From assembly GCF_015666175.1 (NCBI RefSeq), contig NZ_JADPIE010000009.1:46280-110279 (forward strand): a stretch of DNA of 64,000 nt, in the 5' to 3' direction. The notes beneath the pieces were generated by a model, which searched no databases, was not told the DNA's origin, and saw only the letters and a list, made by a program, of their open reading frames with translations. Position numbers and translations under genes: made by a program. This document shows, piece after piece, positions 1 to 8,315 of this stretch. Origin of the DNA: Halonatronomonas betaini (GTDB lineage: Bacteria > Bacillota > Halanaerobiia > Halanaerobiales > Halarsenatibacteraceae). Position 1 is the stretch's first letter. The number at the start of each line of letters is the position of its first letter.

Positions 1-27
1 TAGTGGCATAATGAAGTGGGTGTAAAA

Positions 28-843
28 ATGAGCCTGATCGAAATTAAAGATGTAGATTTTTTATATAGAGAGCAGGAAGATAAAGCTCTATCAGGTGTGA
101 ACTTATCAATTGAAAAAGGTGAATTTATCTCAATTATTGGTTCCAATGGTTCTGGGAAATCAACATTAGCTAAATTGCTTAATGTCTTATTAGTTCCAAC
201 TGAAGGTCAGGTGTTCGTAGATGGATTTAATTCATCTGATCCAGAAAATGTCTGGAAGATAAGACAAAAAGTTGGTATGGTTTTTCAAAATCCAGATAAT
301 CAGTTGGTTGCAACAACTGTTGAAGATGATGTTGCTTTTGGGCCAGAAAACCTGGCTTTACCCTCAGACCAGATAAGGGAACGAGTGGATAAATCCCTTG
401 AAATGGTTGGTATGGGTGGTTATCAAAGCCATCCTCCCCATGAACTTTCAGGTGGACAAAAGCAACGAATAGCAATTGCTGGAATAATAGCAATGCTACC
501 TGATTGTATAGTTCTTGATGAGCCAACAGCTATGCTTGATCCCATGGGACGCAAAGAGGTTTTAAAAACAATTAAATATCTTAATGAAGAAGAAGGTATT
601 ACAGTAATATTGATCACTCATTTTATGGAAGAAACAATATTCTCTGATAGAATAGTTGTTATGAATGGTGGAGAAATCAAAGATATTGATAAACCTTCGA
701 AAATATTTCAGAATATAGATCTTATTAAGAGTGCTGGTTTAGATGTTCCTGTGGCAGTTCAGCTGGCTAATGAATTGAGAAGCTCAGGATTGCAAATACC
801 TGAAGTAATGGATATAGAGGAATTGGTGACTGCATTATGTTAG
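28..843 (+). CDS. ecfA1: Energy-coupling factor transporter ATPase 1
   Basis: One of the two cytoplasmic ATPases of an ECF vitamin or metal transporter; it hydrolyses ATP and drives the EcfT-S-component complex. Visible in order: Walker A GSNGSGKST near residue 38, Q-loop FQNPDNQ, ABC signature LSGGQKQR, Walker B CIVLDEPTAMLD, and the switch histidine in ITHFMEE. The reading frame is open to a GTG at 16, but ATG 28 gives the normal EcfA N-terminus (SLIEIKDVDFLY). It overlaps ecfA2 by 7 bases, which indicates translational coupling. No substrate-specific S component follows, so this is probably the shared (group II) ECF module that serves S proteins encoded elsewhere. The location ahead of truA-rplM-rpsI is typical of Firmicute-like genomes. 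The identification is firm. Confidence 0.93.
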   Translation: MSLIEIKDVDFLYREQEDKALSGVNLSIEKGEFISIIGSNGSGKSTLAKLLNVLLVPTEGQVFVDGFNSSDPENVWKIRQKVGMVFQNPDNQLVATTVEDDVAFGPENLALPSDQIRERVDKSLEMVGMGGYQSHPPHELSGGQKQRIAIAGIIAMLPDCIVLDEPTAMLDPMGRKEVLKTIKYLNEEEGITVILITHFMEETIFSDRIVVMNGGEIKDIDKPSKIFQNIDLIKSAGLDVPVAVQLANELRSSGLQIPEVMDIEELVTALC

Positions 844-1712
844 TTGAATTAAAAGACATTACCCATGTGTATAACCAATATAATCCGACAGTAGCACTTA
901 AAGATATAAATTTATCTATTTCGGAGCAGGAATTCATTGGTCTGATAGGTCATACTGGCTCAGGAAAATCAACATTAGTTCAACTATTAAATGGTTTAAT
1001 AGAACCCACTTCAGGAACTGTTTTATATAACAATGAAGATATCTTTTCTGATAAGAAGAGGCTTAAATTTATCAGGCAAAAAGTTGGTTTAGTTTTTCAA
1101 TATCCAGAACATCAACTATTTGAGGAAAGTATATATGAGGATGTTGCTTTTGGTCCTAAAAATTTAGGGTTAAAAAAAGAAGAAATAAAAAACAGGGTTA
1201 AAGAATCTCTAGAATTGGTTGGACTTGATTATGAAAAATTCAAGGATAGATCTCCATTTAATCTCAGTGGTGGTCAGCAAAGAAGAGTTGCAATAGCAGG
1301 TGTTCTGGCTTTGAAACCAGAAATTTTAATTCTGGATGAACCATCTGCAGGCTTAGATCCTAATGGGAGAAATAATTTATTAGAACTACTTAAATATCTG
1401 CACCAGGATATTAATATTACAATTATTTTAATTTCTCACAGGATGGAAGAAATTGCAAAGCTTGCCACCAGGGTAATCGTTATGGATGAAGGTAGAATTG
1501 TTTTAGATGGAAGTCCAGCGGAAGTATTCAGTGAAGAAAAAAGATTGCGGGAATTAGATTTAGATTTACCTGCTGTTACCTCTATACTTCATAAGCTAAA
1601 TTCTAAGGGAGTATCAGTCAGGACAGATATATTTGATGTAATCGAAGCTAAAGATGAAATAATCAGTAAATTGCAGGAGAAGAATATCCCTGAGGAGAAA
1701 AGATCATGTTAA
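837..1712 (+). CDS. ecfA2: Energy-coupling factor transporter ATPase 2
   Basis: Second ABC ATPase of the ECF module; it forms a heterodimer with EcfA1 at the cytoplasmic face of EcfT. Motifs: Walker A GHTGSGKST, Q-loop FQYPEHQLF, signature LSGGQQRR, Walker B ILILDEPSAGLDP, H-loop ISHRMEE. The 291-residue length is usual for EcfA2, which has a longer C-terminal tail than EcfA1. The ATG at 837 lies inside the last codons of ecfA1, and the last 7 bases overlap ecfT, so the three genes are read as one translationally coupled unit. Which of the two ATPases is called A1 or A2 follows the usual gene order and is the only soft point. Confidence 0.93.
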   Translation: MLVELKDITHVYNQYNPTVALKDINLSISEQEFIGLIGHTGSGKSTLVQLLNGLIEPTSGTVLYNNEDIFSDKKRLKFIRQKVGLVFQYPEHQLFEESIYEDVAFGPKNLGLKKEEIKNRVKESLELVGLDYEKFKDRSPFNLSGGQQRRVAIAGVLALKPEILILDEPSAGLDPNGRNNLLELLKYLHQDINITIILISHRMEEIAKLATRVIVMDEGRIVLDGSPAEVFSEEKRLRELDLDLPAVTSILHKLNSKGVSVRTDIFDVIEAKDEIISKLQEKNIPEEKRSC

Positions 1713-2497
1713 AAGATATTACTATAGGTCAATATATTCCTGGTGATTCTTTTATTCATAAACTGGATGCAAGAATTAAGATAATAATAACCATAATTAT
1801 GATAACAGTACTCTTTTTAATTGATTCATTTATTGGATTTGGTTTGTTTCTTCTTTTTGTAATAGCTATCATGATGATTTCTAAACTGCCAGTTAAAAGG
1901 GTATTAAATGGTTTAAAGCCTGTCTTCTTTTTAATTATAATTACGTTATTTCTTCATATGTTTTTAACAAGAGGTGGAGAAGTTTTATGGGAATGGGGAT
2001 TTTTAAGGATTGAAGAAGAAGGATTATTTACCGGTTTATTTATGGTCGGTAGAATTCTTTTATTAATAATGTTCACCTCATTGCTTACTTTAACAACATC
2101 CCCTTTACAATTAACAGATGGAATAGAATATCTTTTAAAACCCCTGGCAAGATTTGGGGTACCAGCTGGTGAATTAGCCATGATGATGACAATTGCTTTA
2201 AGGTTTATTCCAACTTTAATGGAAGAAGCTGAAAAGATAATGAAAGCCCAGAAAGCAAGGGGAGCAGATTTTGAAAGTGGAAATATTATTGAAAGAGCTA
2301 AAAGTTTAGTCCCTTTATTAGTTCCATTGTTTATAAGTGCCTTTAGAAGAGCTGATGAACTTGCATTAGCAATGGAATCAAGGTGTTATCAGGGGGGAAC
2401 AAATAGAACTCGCTTAAATGAGTTAGAGTTAAGAAGATCAGATATCTATGCATTAATTGGTGTTTTAATCATTGCTGTTTTATTAAGTTTTAGATGA
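1706..2497 (+). CDS. ecfT: Energy-coupling factor transporter transmembrane protein EcfT
   Basis: Integral membrane scaffold of the ECF transporter; it links the ATPase pair to an S component. The protein has long hydrophobic segments in the first half and near the C-terminus, and two basic Ala-Arg coupling motifs in the cytoplasmic region, KAQKARG around residue 184 and the ESRCYQGG region around residue 224, which contact the EcfA grooves. The 263-residue length is normal. The start ATG overlaps the ecfA2 end. It is followed after 18 bases by truA with a GGAGG site, so truA is probably in the same transcript. Confidence 0.93.
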   Translation: MLKDITIGQYIPGDSFIHKLDARIKIIITIIMITVLFLIDSFIGFGLFLLFVIAIMMISKLPVKRVLNGLKPVFFLIIITLFLHMFLTRGGEVLWEWGFLRIEEEGLFTGLFMVGRILLLIMFTSLLTLTTSPLQLTDGIEYLLKPLARFGVPAGELAMMMTIALRFIPTLMEEAEKIMKAQKARGADFESGNIIERAKSLVPLLVPLFISAFRRADELALAMESRCYQGGTNRTRLNELELRRSDIYALIGVLIIAVLLSFR

Positions 2498-2515
2498 TTT
2501 TTTGGAGGATCCTTA

Positions 2516-3268
2516 ATGAGGAATGTTAAAATTATAGTTTCTTATGATGGCTCAAATTACAGTGGCTGGCAGAGACAAAAAAATACTAGAGAAACTATTC
2601 AGGAAAAATTAGAAGATGTATTAAGTAAATTTCATAAAGAACCAGGTAAAATTTATGGTGCTAGCAGAACAGATGCTGGAGTCCATGCGAAGGGTCAGGT
2701 TTTTAATTTTGATTTAAAGGTTGATATCCCACTAAATAGATTGCCCCAGGCCTTTAATAGTGAATTGCCTAATGATATAGTATGTTTGGATGCAGAATAT
2801 ATAAGTGATGAATTTCATTCTCGCTATGATGCTGAAGCTAAAAAGTATATTTACCGGATAGACAATAATTTATATAGAGATGTCTTTATGCGTAAATATG
2901 CTTATCATATATATATGGATTTAGATCTTACAGCTATGTCTAGATCGATAGAATGTTTAATAGGGAAACATGATTTTTCTGCTTTTCGAGCAAAGGGTTG
3001 TAGGAGCAAAGAACCGGTTAAAAATATTTATAAGGCAGAGTTTTATGAAGAATCTCATAATATTTATGCTTTAGAAATTATTGGTTCAGGATTTTTATAT
3101 AATATGATGCGGATAATTGCTGGAACTGTTATAGAAATTGGAAAAAAGAAGAGACGTTATGACGATATGAAGAAAGTTCTTAAATCAAAATGCAGGAATA
3201 ACGCTGGGTTTACTGCTCCAGCCAAAGGTTTAACTTTAAAAGAAATTTATTATCCAATTAACGGGTAA
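2516..3268 (+). CDS. truA: tRNA pseudouridine(38-40) synthase TruA
   Basis: Isomerises uridine to pseudouridine at positions 38-40 of the tRNA anticodon arm. The catalytic motif is clear: GASRTDAGVHA with the nucleophilic aspartate at residue 53, preceded by the N-terminal YDGSNYSGWQRQ segment and followed by the GSGFLYNMMR motif near residue 190. The 250 residues match the family length. GGAGG lies 7 bases before the ATG. The next gene is rplM, 27 bases downstream, with its own strong AGGAGGG site; the order ecfT-truA-rplM-rpsI is conserved widely in Firmicutes. Confidence 0.95.
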   Translation: MRNVKIIVSYDGSNYSGWQRQKNTRETIQEKLEDVLSKFHKEPGKIYGASRTDAGVHAKGQVFNFDLKVDIPLNRLPQAFNSELPNDIVCLDAEYISDEFHSRYDAEAKKYIYRIDNNLYRDVFMRKYAYHIYMDLDLTAMSRSIECLIGKHDFSAFRAKGCRSKEPVKNIYKAEFYEESHNIYALEIIGSGFLYNMMRIIAGTVIEIGKKKRRYDDMKKVLKSKCRNNAGFTAPAKGLTLKEIYYPING

Positions 3269-3295
3269 TAATGATACAAGGAGGGAAATTATATA

Positions 3296-3736
3296 ATGAA
3301 AACTTATAGTGCTAAAGAATCTGAGATAAATAGAAACTGGTATATAGTTGACGCTACTGATCAAACATTAGGCCGATTGGCCTCAGAAGTTGCTCAGTTA
3401 TTAAGGGGAAAACATAAACCAGAATTTACTCCCCATATTGATACTGGTGATTATGTAATTGTAGTTAATGCTGAAAATATTAATTTGACTGGTGATAAAT
3501 GGGATCAGAAAATTCATTACAGTCACTCTAATTACCCAGGTGGAATTAAAGAGGTAACCTATAGAGAATTAAAAAAGAAAGATCCTGAATTCATAATAGA
3601 GAAAGCTGTTAAAGGTATGCTCCCAAGTAATAAGCTTGGAAAAAGAATTGGCAAGAAGTTAAAGGTTTATAAAGGAACTGAGCATCCACATAAAGCTCAA
3701 AATCCAGAAAAATTAGATTTAAGTGAAAGGAGGTAG
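3296..3736 (+). CDS. rplM: 50S ribosomal protein L13
   Basis: Large-subunit ribosomal protein. Family hallmarks are present: [15 protein letters not shown] at the N-terminus, the [17 protein letters not shown] segment and the [11 protein letters not shown] motif, ending with a basic [13 protein letters not shown] tail. Length 146 is close to the usual 142-148. It sits 7 bases ahead of rpsI, and the AAGGAGG of rpsI overlaps the rplM stop region, as expected for the L13-S9 pair. Confidence 0.97.
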   Translation: MKTYSAKESEINRNWYIVDATDQTLGRLASEVAQLLRGKHKPEFTPHIDTGDYVIVVNAENINLTGDKWDQKIHYSHSNYPGGIKEVTYRELKKKDPEFIIEKAVKGMLPSNKLGKRIGKKLKVYKGTEHPHKAQNPEKLDLSERR

Positions 3737-3743
3737 TTATTAG

Positions 3744-4136
3744 ATGGCTGATGTACAATATCGTGGTACAGGTAGAAGAAAGACAGCAACAGCTAGAGTA
3801 AGATTAATGCCAGGTAATGGCGATATGATTGTTAATGGAACTGATATAGAAGATTACTTTCATAGAAAGTCTTTGATTCAAGATATTCAATCACCTCTTG
3901 AAGTTACAAAGCAGCTTGGAAGTTTAGATTTAGTTGCTAGTGTAAATGGAGGTGGTCTTTCTGGACAGGCAGGGGCTGTTAGACATGGGATTGCAAGAGC
4001 ATTGCTTGAAGTTGATCAAGAGTTTAGAAAGCCTTTAAAGAAAGCTGGTTATTTAACAAGAGATTCAAGAATGAAGGAGAGAAAGAAGCCTGGACTCAAA
4101 AAGGCAAGAAAAGCTCCTCAGTTCTCAAAAAGATAA
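3744..4136 (+). CDS. rpsI: 30S ribosomal protein S9
   Basis: Small-subunit ribosomal protein whose basic C-terminal tail reaches the P-site tRNA. The sequence begins with [16 protein letters not shown] and ends in the canonical [12 protein letters not shown], so it is complete at 130 residues. [20 protein letters not shown] is the conserved core. It is the last gene of the unit; a strong intrinsic terminator follows at 4160-4187. Confidence 0.97.
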   Translation: MADVQYRGTGRRKTATARVRLMPGNGDMIVNGTDIEDYFHRKSLIQDIQSPLEVTKQLGSLDLVASVNGGGLSGQAGAVRHGIARALLEVDQEFRKPLKKAGYLTRDSRMKERKKPGLKKARKAPQFSKR

Positions 4137-4159
4137 AATTTTCGTCAATTTATTTATTT

Positions 4160-4187
4160 ACCCTTCTCAATACGAGGAGGGTTTTTT
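4160..4187 (+). terminator. Intrinsic terminator after rpsI
   Basis: A 9-bp stem (4160-4168 with 4174-4182, one G-U pair) around a 5-base loop is followed at once by a run of six T. It ends the ecf-truA-rplM-rpsI transcript and lies just before a second hairpin facing the other way. Confidence 0.9.
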
Positions 4188-4193
4188 GTTTAT

Positions 4194-4248
4194 AAAAAAA
4201 ATGCCTGGATAAATGATATCATTTAGATATCAAATACCCAGACATTTT
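4194..4248 (-). terminator. Intrinsic terminator of the minus-strand peptide transporter operon
   Basis: Arms 4198-4220 and 4226-4248 pair over about 21 of 23 positions when read on the minus strand, two of them as G-U wobbles. The minus-strand product ends in a run of about seven U (plus-strand A-tract 4194-4201). The wobbles are allowed only on the minus strand, which fixes the direction. Together with the rpsI terminator this makes a back-to-back terminator pair between convergent operons. Confidence 0.87.
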
Positions 4249-4271
4249 ATTTTATGGATTTAGATTTTTTA

Positions 4272-5168
4272 TTATCTAGTCAGTTTTGGATCAAGGGCAT
4301 CACGGAGACCATCACCCATAAAGTTGATTGAAAGCACTGTAATTATTATCATGAAACCAGGTGGCATCCAGAACCATGGCCTGGATTCTAATATAACCAG
4401 GTTACGGGCTTCATTAAGCATATTACCCCAGCTAGGCATAGGAGGCTGAATTCCCAGTCCTAAATAGCTCAATCCAGCTTCTGATAAGATTGCTGCAGCA
4501 ACTGCTAGAGTAGCATTAACAATGATTGGAGCAAAAGTATTTGGTAAGAGGTGTTTAAACATTATTCTAGAATCATCTGCTCCTGAAGCTCTGGAAGCAT
4601 GAATAAACTCTCTTTCCCTTAGAGCCAGGACTTCACCTCGAACAAGTCGAGCAACTCCTGTCCAGCTTAAAATACCGATAATAGCCATTAATCTATATAG
4701 ACCTGGACCCCAGATTGAAGCTATAACGATTGCCAGGATTAAGAATGGCACACTTCTGACAATATCAATTAATCTTGAAATTAAAGTATCAACTAAACCT
4801 CCAAAATATCCTGCCATTAAACCTAAAGTTGTTCCAATAAAAACAGAAATACTCATAGAAACAAGACCAACAGTAATACTTACCCTGGCACCATATAACA
4901 TTCTAGACATAATACAGCGGCCAACACGGTCAGTTCCTAAAGGAAAGTCGCCGCCAGGTGCCTGATTTGCCTGAAGTATATTTGTTGAATATGGGCTATT
5001 TGGGGCTAATTGAGGTGCAAAGATAGCGACTAAAGCAATAATAATTAATATAAATAAGCCCATCATTCCTAATTTATTTTTTTTGAACTGCCTCCAGGCA
5101 ACCTGCCAGGGAGACTCAATCTTTTTATCTATAACCTTATGTTTTTCTTTGTTTTTAGTTTTTGCCAA
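4272..5168 (-). CDS. Peptide ABC transporter permease, DppC/OppC type
   Basis: Inner-membrane permease subunit for import of peptides or related solutes. It has an N-terminal OppC-type segment (WRQFKKNKLGMMGLFIL) with the first membrane helix, the LGTDRVGRCIMSRMLYGAR motif, and the EAA cytoplasmic loop GEVLALREREFIHASRASG that contacts the ATPases. It ends with the usual MGDGLRDALDPK. Length 298 is normal. It lies 15 bases downstream of the DppB-type permease and is the last gene before the minus-strand terminator, so no ATPase genes belong to the operon. The substrate cannot be read from the sequence. Confidence 0.9.
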   Translation of the reverse strand: MAKTKNKEKHKVIDKKIESPWQVAWRQFKKNKLGMMGLFILIIIALVAIFAPQLAPNSPYSTNILQANQAPGGDFPLGTDRVGRCIMSRMLYGARVSITVGLVSMSISVFIGTTLGLMAGYFGGLVDTLISRLIDIVRSVPFLILAIVIASIWGPGLYRLMAIIGILSWTGVARLVRGEVLALREREFIHASRASGADDSRIMFKHLLPNTFAPIIVNATLAVAAAILSEAGLSYLGLGIQPPMPSWGNMLNEARNLVILESRPWFWMPPGFMIIITVLSINFMGDGLRDALDPKLTR

Positions 5169-5183
5169 TTAGATAACCTCCTT

Positions 5184-6140
5184 TTAGTCATATTTAATTC
5201 TTGGGTCAACTATTACATAAAACATATCAGCTATTAAATTTCCAAAGAATACAAGGATGGCGAAAATAACTGTTGTAGCCATCATGACAGTATAATTTCT
5301 CTGCCAGACAGCTCGAATAGATAATCGCCCAATTCCTGGCCATGAAAATACTTCTTCAATGATTACAGCTCCTGAGAATAGCAATGGAACCTGTAAACCT
5401 AAAATAGTAATAACTGGAATAAGTGCATTTCTAAGGGCATGCTTATAAACAACGACTCTCTCTTTTACACCTTTTGCTCTGGCTGTTCTTACATAGTCCT
5501 CTTTGATAACCTCTAACATACTGGAACGCATATAACGGGTCAAACTAGCTGCTCTGGCATAACCAAGTGCTATGACAGGTAGAATTGCATGATGCAAATG
5601 GGTCCAGACAGTTGTTGTGGCAGCTGTTGGGTCCTGAAAACCTCCGGTTGGCATTAAATCTAATTGTAATGCAAAAACATATAGGAGTATTAAACCAAAA
5701 AAGAAACTTGGTATTGAAACTCCGAAAAATGCAAATAAGGTGGCTGCGTAGTCGAAAACTGAATACTGTTTTGTAGCTGACAGTATCCCAATTGGTATAG
5801 ATATTATAAAACTAAGAATCATTGCACCTAAGGTTAAGTAAATTGTAGGCATTATTCTAACTCTAATTAAGTTTGCGACTGGTTGTCGAGATGAGTCCAT
5901 TGAATAACCAAAATCACCTCTAACAAAATCACCTAACCAGCTGGCATATCTAACCATTAATGGATCGTCTAATCCCATTGCTGCGTAACGTTGTTCTAAA
6001 TCTTCCCTTGAAATTGAAGGATCTTCAAGTCTGGCAATTGGGTCACCAGGAGCCATATTGATTATTATAAATACTACCAGGGACACAATTAAAATAACTG
6101 GCACCCCCTGGAGTAATCTTCGAAATAAATATTGGTGCAT
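5184..6140 (-). CDS. Peptide ABC transporter permease, DppB/OppB type
   Basis: Partner permease of the downstream DppC-type protein. N-terminal MHQYLFRRLLQGVPVILIVSLVVF-type helix, the NMAPGDPI motif, and the EAA loop EVIKEDYVRTARAKGVKERVVVYKHALRNALIP are diagnostic. Six membrane segments can be drawn; length 318 is normal. The ATG at 6140 (minus strand) has a GGAGGAAG site. It is separated from the binding-protein gene by 121 bases that contain a 28-base perfect palindrome, so its expression is probably lower than that of the binding protein. Confidence 0.9.
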   Translation of the reverse strand: MHQYLFRRLLQGVPVILIVSLVVFIIINMAPGDPIARLEDPSISREDLEQRYAAMGLDDPLMVRYASWLGDFVRGDFGYSMDSSRQPVANLIRVRIMPTIYLTLGAMILSFIISIPIGILSATKQYSVFDYAATLFAFFGVSIPSFFFGLILLYVFALQLDLMPTGGFQDPTAATTTVWTHLHHAILPVIALGYARAASLTRYMRSSMLEVIKEDYVRTARAKGVKERVVVYKHALRNALIPVITILGLQVPLLFSGAVIIEEVFSWPGIGRLSIRAVWQRNYTVMMATTVIFAILVFFGNLIADMFYVIVDPRIKYD

Positions 6141-6190
6141 GGTCTTCCTCCTTTAAAGTATTATTGAGATAAACTGTTCTTTAACATTAG

Positions 6191-6218
6191 AGTAGATGGG
6201 GCATATGCCCCATCTACT
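6191..6218 (-). promoter_or_regulatory. Perfect 28-bp palindrome between binding-protein and permease genes
   Basis: The 28 bases are a perfect inverted repeat with centre GCATATGC and flanks AGTAGATGG / CCATCTACT. As RNA it forms a very stable hairpin 44 bases after the binding-protein stop codon. No U-run follows on either strand, so a simple terminator is unlikely. A 3'-end stabilising or attenuating stem, which gives excess binding protein over permease, is the inferred role. A protein-binding palindrome is an alternative. Confidence 0.75.
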
Positions 6219-6261
6219 ATTTGAATTTGCATTTATTCAATTTTAATAGTTAATTACTGGA

Positions 6262-7905
6262 TTATCTATAATGTTTAGGAATCCAGATATTTTGAATCTC
6301 ACTATGGCCTCTACCAAATGGACTGACAACACCAGGATCTGGTAAATAGCCACGGACTCTATCATTCATTGTATGGAGATAGATATCTGCATACATTGGG
6401 ATATAAGGCATATCTTCATTCCAGATCTGCTGGAATTCAATATAATATTCACGGCGCTCTACCTGGTCTAGAGTTTGACGTGCGTTTTCAATTAACTCGT
6501 CTGCTCTTTCGTTTGACCAGTTAGTTCTATTCCAATCGCCTTCACTGTGCCATACTGAGTAAGGATCAGGATCAGCACCGAAACTCCAACCCATGAACCA
6601 GGTACTTAATTCACCATCATCAATCTGATCAGTCATAGTATTGAATTCTAATCTTTCAATACTGACATCAAAACCGATTTCATTTAAATTGTCCTGGGCA
6701 AGGGCCATTAACTGGTCGATAAATTCTGAACCAGATGAAGCTGTCATAGTAAACTCTAATAATTCTCCATCTCTTTCATAAACACCATCGTTGTTCATTT
6801 CCCAGCCATCTTCTTCTAGAATTTCTTGAGCTCTATCAGGATCATATTCATATGGGTTTAGATCGTCTGTGTAGGCCCAGCTAGCCTGAGATATAGGTGA
6901 GTTAGAGACAATACCTAATCCATTCATAACGACATCAATAAAGCCCTGTCTATTAATACCATGGGCCATAGCCTGACGGACTGCCTGATCAGCAACTGGA
7001 GTGTCAGCTTCAACATTAATACCGATATAACCAAAACCATCTCTTGTTGACTGGTGAATAGTTATATTATCCATCTCAGTAAATCTGTCAAAGTTTTCTC
7101 CTGGAGGGTTGGCATAGTCAACTTCGCCACGTTCGATCATCATAACTAGAGCTTGATCGTCAACATAGCGGATAACTATTTCATCAAGGTATGGACGGCC
7201 AGTTCTGAAATCTTCAAAATAGCTCATTCTAGTGAACTCATCATCACTATATTCATCAAACTTGAATGGACCAGAACCGATAGGATTCTGATTAAATTCT
7301 GCACCTCTTAATTCAGAAACTTCATACTCTCCTAAAATATGCTCAGGAACGATTCCGAAAATAGTAGTCTGAACTAAGAAAGGAGCATAAAGACTGCGGA
7401 GCTCGATTTCAATGGTATGGTCATCGATTACACGGATACCTGGGACTTCATCGGTTTCGCCAGCGCGGAACTCTTCAGCGCCGTCGATTTCCATGAAGTT
7501 AGATGCTCTTACACCATCATAATCTGGATGCATAAAGGTTTTGAAAGTAAATTCTACATCATGGGCAGTTACAGGTTCTCCATCATGGAATTTAGCTCTT
7601 TCATCTAGATAAAATGTATAAGTCAGGTCGTCTCTTTCCCAGTCCATTGCAAGAGCTGGAATTGGATTACCCTGGGGATCGATTTTGTTTAATGGTTCAA
7701 AAACCATATCGTTAACCTGGGCATCATAGGTTGTTTCAGAAAATAGTGGGTTGAACATACCTTCTGGTGACTGGGTTTCAGCCATTACTAAAGTTCCGCC
7801 ATAAGTGTATTCATGGATTATCTCTTCTGGAGTTCTTTCCTCTGCAGCTGCTGTAAATGAAAATGCTAGGACTAATGCTAATGTTATAACTAAAATTTTT
7901 CTCAT
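6262..7905 (-). CDS. Peptide ABC transporter substrate-binding protein (SBP family 5)
   Basis: Extracytoplasmic binding protein of the transporter encoded downstream. An N-terminal Sec signal peptide (MRKILVITLALVLAFSFTAAA) ends at about residue 21, with AAA-EE as the likely cleavage point. There is no lipobox cysteine, so the mature protein is soluble, in a periplasm, rather than a lipoprotein. Family 5 features follow: the LDERAKFHDGEPVTAHDVEFTF segment, NPIGSGPFKF, and VRQAMAHGINR. The mature protein is strongly acidic. Length 547 is normal. It is the first gene of the operon, with GAGGAGGAG just before the ATG and a likely promoter near 8012-8039. Ligand unknown. Confidence 0.9.
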   Translation of the reverse strand: MRKILVITLALVLAFSFTAAAEERTPEEIIHEYTYGGTLVMAETQSPEGMFNPLFSETTYDAQVNDMVFEPLNKIDPQGNPIPALAMDWERDDLTYTFYLDERAKFHDGEPVTAHDVEFTFKTFMHPDYDGVRASNFMEIDGAEEFRAGETDEVPGIRVIDDHTIEIELRSLYAPFLVQTTIFGIVPEHILGEYEVSELRGAEFNQNPIGSGPFKFDEYSDDEFTRMSYFEDFRTGRPYLDEIVIRYVDDQALVMMIERGEVDYANPPGENFDRFTEMDNITIHQSTRDGFGYIGINVEADTPVADQAVRQAMAHGINRQGFIDVVMNGLGIVSNSPISQASWAYTDDLNPYEYDPDRAQEILEEDGWEMNNDGVYERDGELLEFTMTASSGSEFIDQLMALAQDNLNEIGFDVSIERLEFNTMTDQIDDGELSTWFMGWSFGADPDPYSVWHSEGDWNRTNWSNERADELIENARQTLDQVERREYYIEFQQIWNEDMPYIPMYADIYLHTMNDRVRGYLPDPGVVSPFGRGHSEIQNIWIPKHYR

Positions 7906-8011
7906 CTAAATTTTCTCCTCCTCATTTAGTTAAGTTAATATTATTGCTTTTTGTGCCTGTGACCAATAAATCACTGCTTAACCAATAAAACAGAAGTTTT
8001 TTCACCTCCTT

Positions 8012-8039
8012 ATTATAATAATGAAAATTGTGCGACAAT
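8012..8039 (-). promoter_or_regulatory. Probable promoter of the minus-strand peptide-transport operon
   Basis: Read on the minus strand, TATAAT (plus 8012-8017) lies 16 bases after ATTGTC (plus 8034-8039), or 15 after TTGTCG. The leader to the ATG at 7905 would be about 100 bases. The -10 is perfect and the -35 is weak. Confidence 0.4.
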
Positions 8040-8082
8040 AAAAGTGCTGAGAAAATTACACCCAGCTCCTGTATAATATATT

Positions 8083-8113
8083 CTATTTTAAAAAGCAAAA
8101 TCCTTTAAAATAG
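8083..8113. promoter_or_regulatory. Inverted repeat, operator-like
   Basis: Two exact 10-base arms, CTATTTTAAA (8083-8092) and TTTAAAATAG (8104-8113), are separated by 11 bases. The repeat begins 5 bases after a plus-strand TATAAT (8072-8077), where a repressor would block initiation. It could regulate the plus-strand gene at 8316, the divergent transporter, or both. All arms are A/T-rich, so chance is possible. Confidence 0.4.
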
Positions 8114-8315
8114 CTAAAATTATTTTGTGTAAGTAAAAAAAATCACTATATTATTAAAATATTAACTGAAAGTATGCAGGAAGTGTTGCACTTTCATAGA
8201 ATTAAATAAATAGCAAGATGGTTTACTGTTAATACTATTATACCTTATATTTGTTCCGCTGGCAAATATTATTAGAGAAATATTAATAATAATTAATTAA
8301 AAAGGAGGGTTTTAA

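Larger units (their letters stand above)
7906..8315. other. 410-bp divergent intergenic region
   Basis: No gene is visible. The region holds the leader and probable promoter of the minus-strand binding-protein gene, a plus-strand TATAAT at 8072-8077 with no good -35, an inverted repeat just downstream of it (8083-8113), and the AAGGAGGG site at about 8301 of the plus-strand gene at 8316. On the minus strand a strong ribosome-site-like AGGAGGTG at about 8002-8009 has no start codon at the right distance. The rest is AT-rich sequence without clear structure. Confidence 0.6.

Noticed and set aside
6191..6218. Palindrome as intrinsic terminator
   Set aside because: No run of T follows on either strand within 8 bases, and the permeases downstream lack their own clear promoter.
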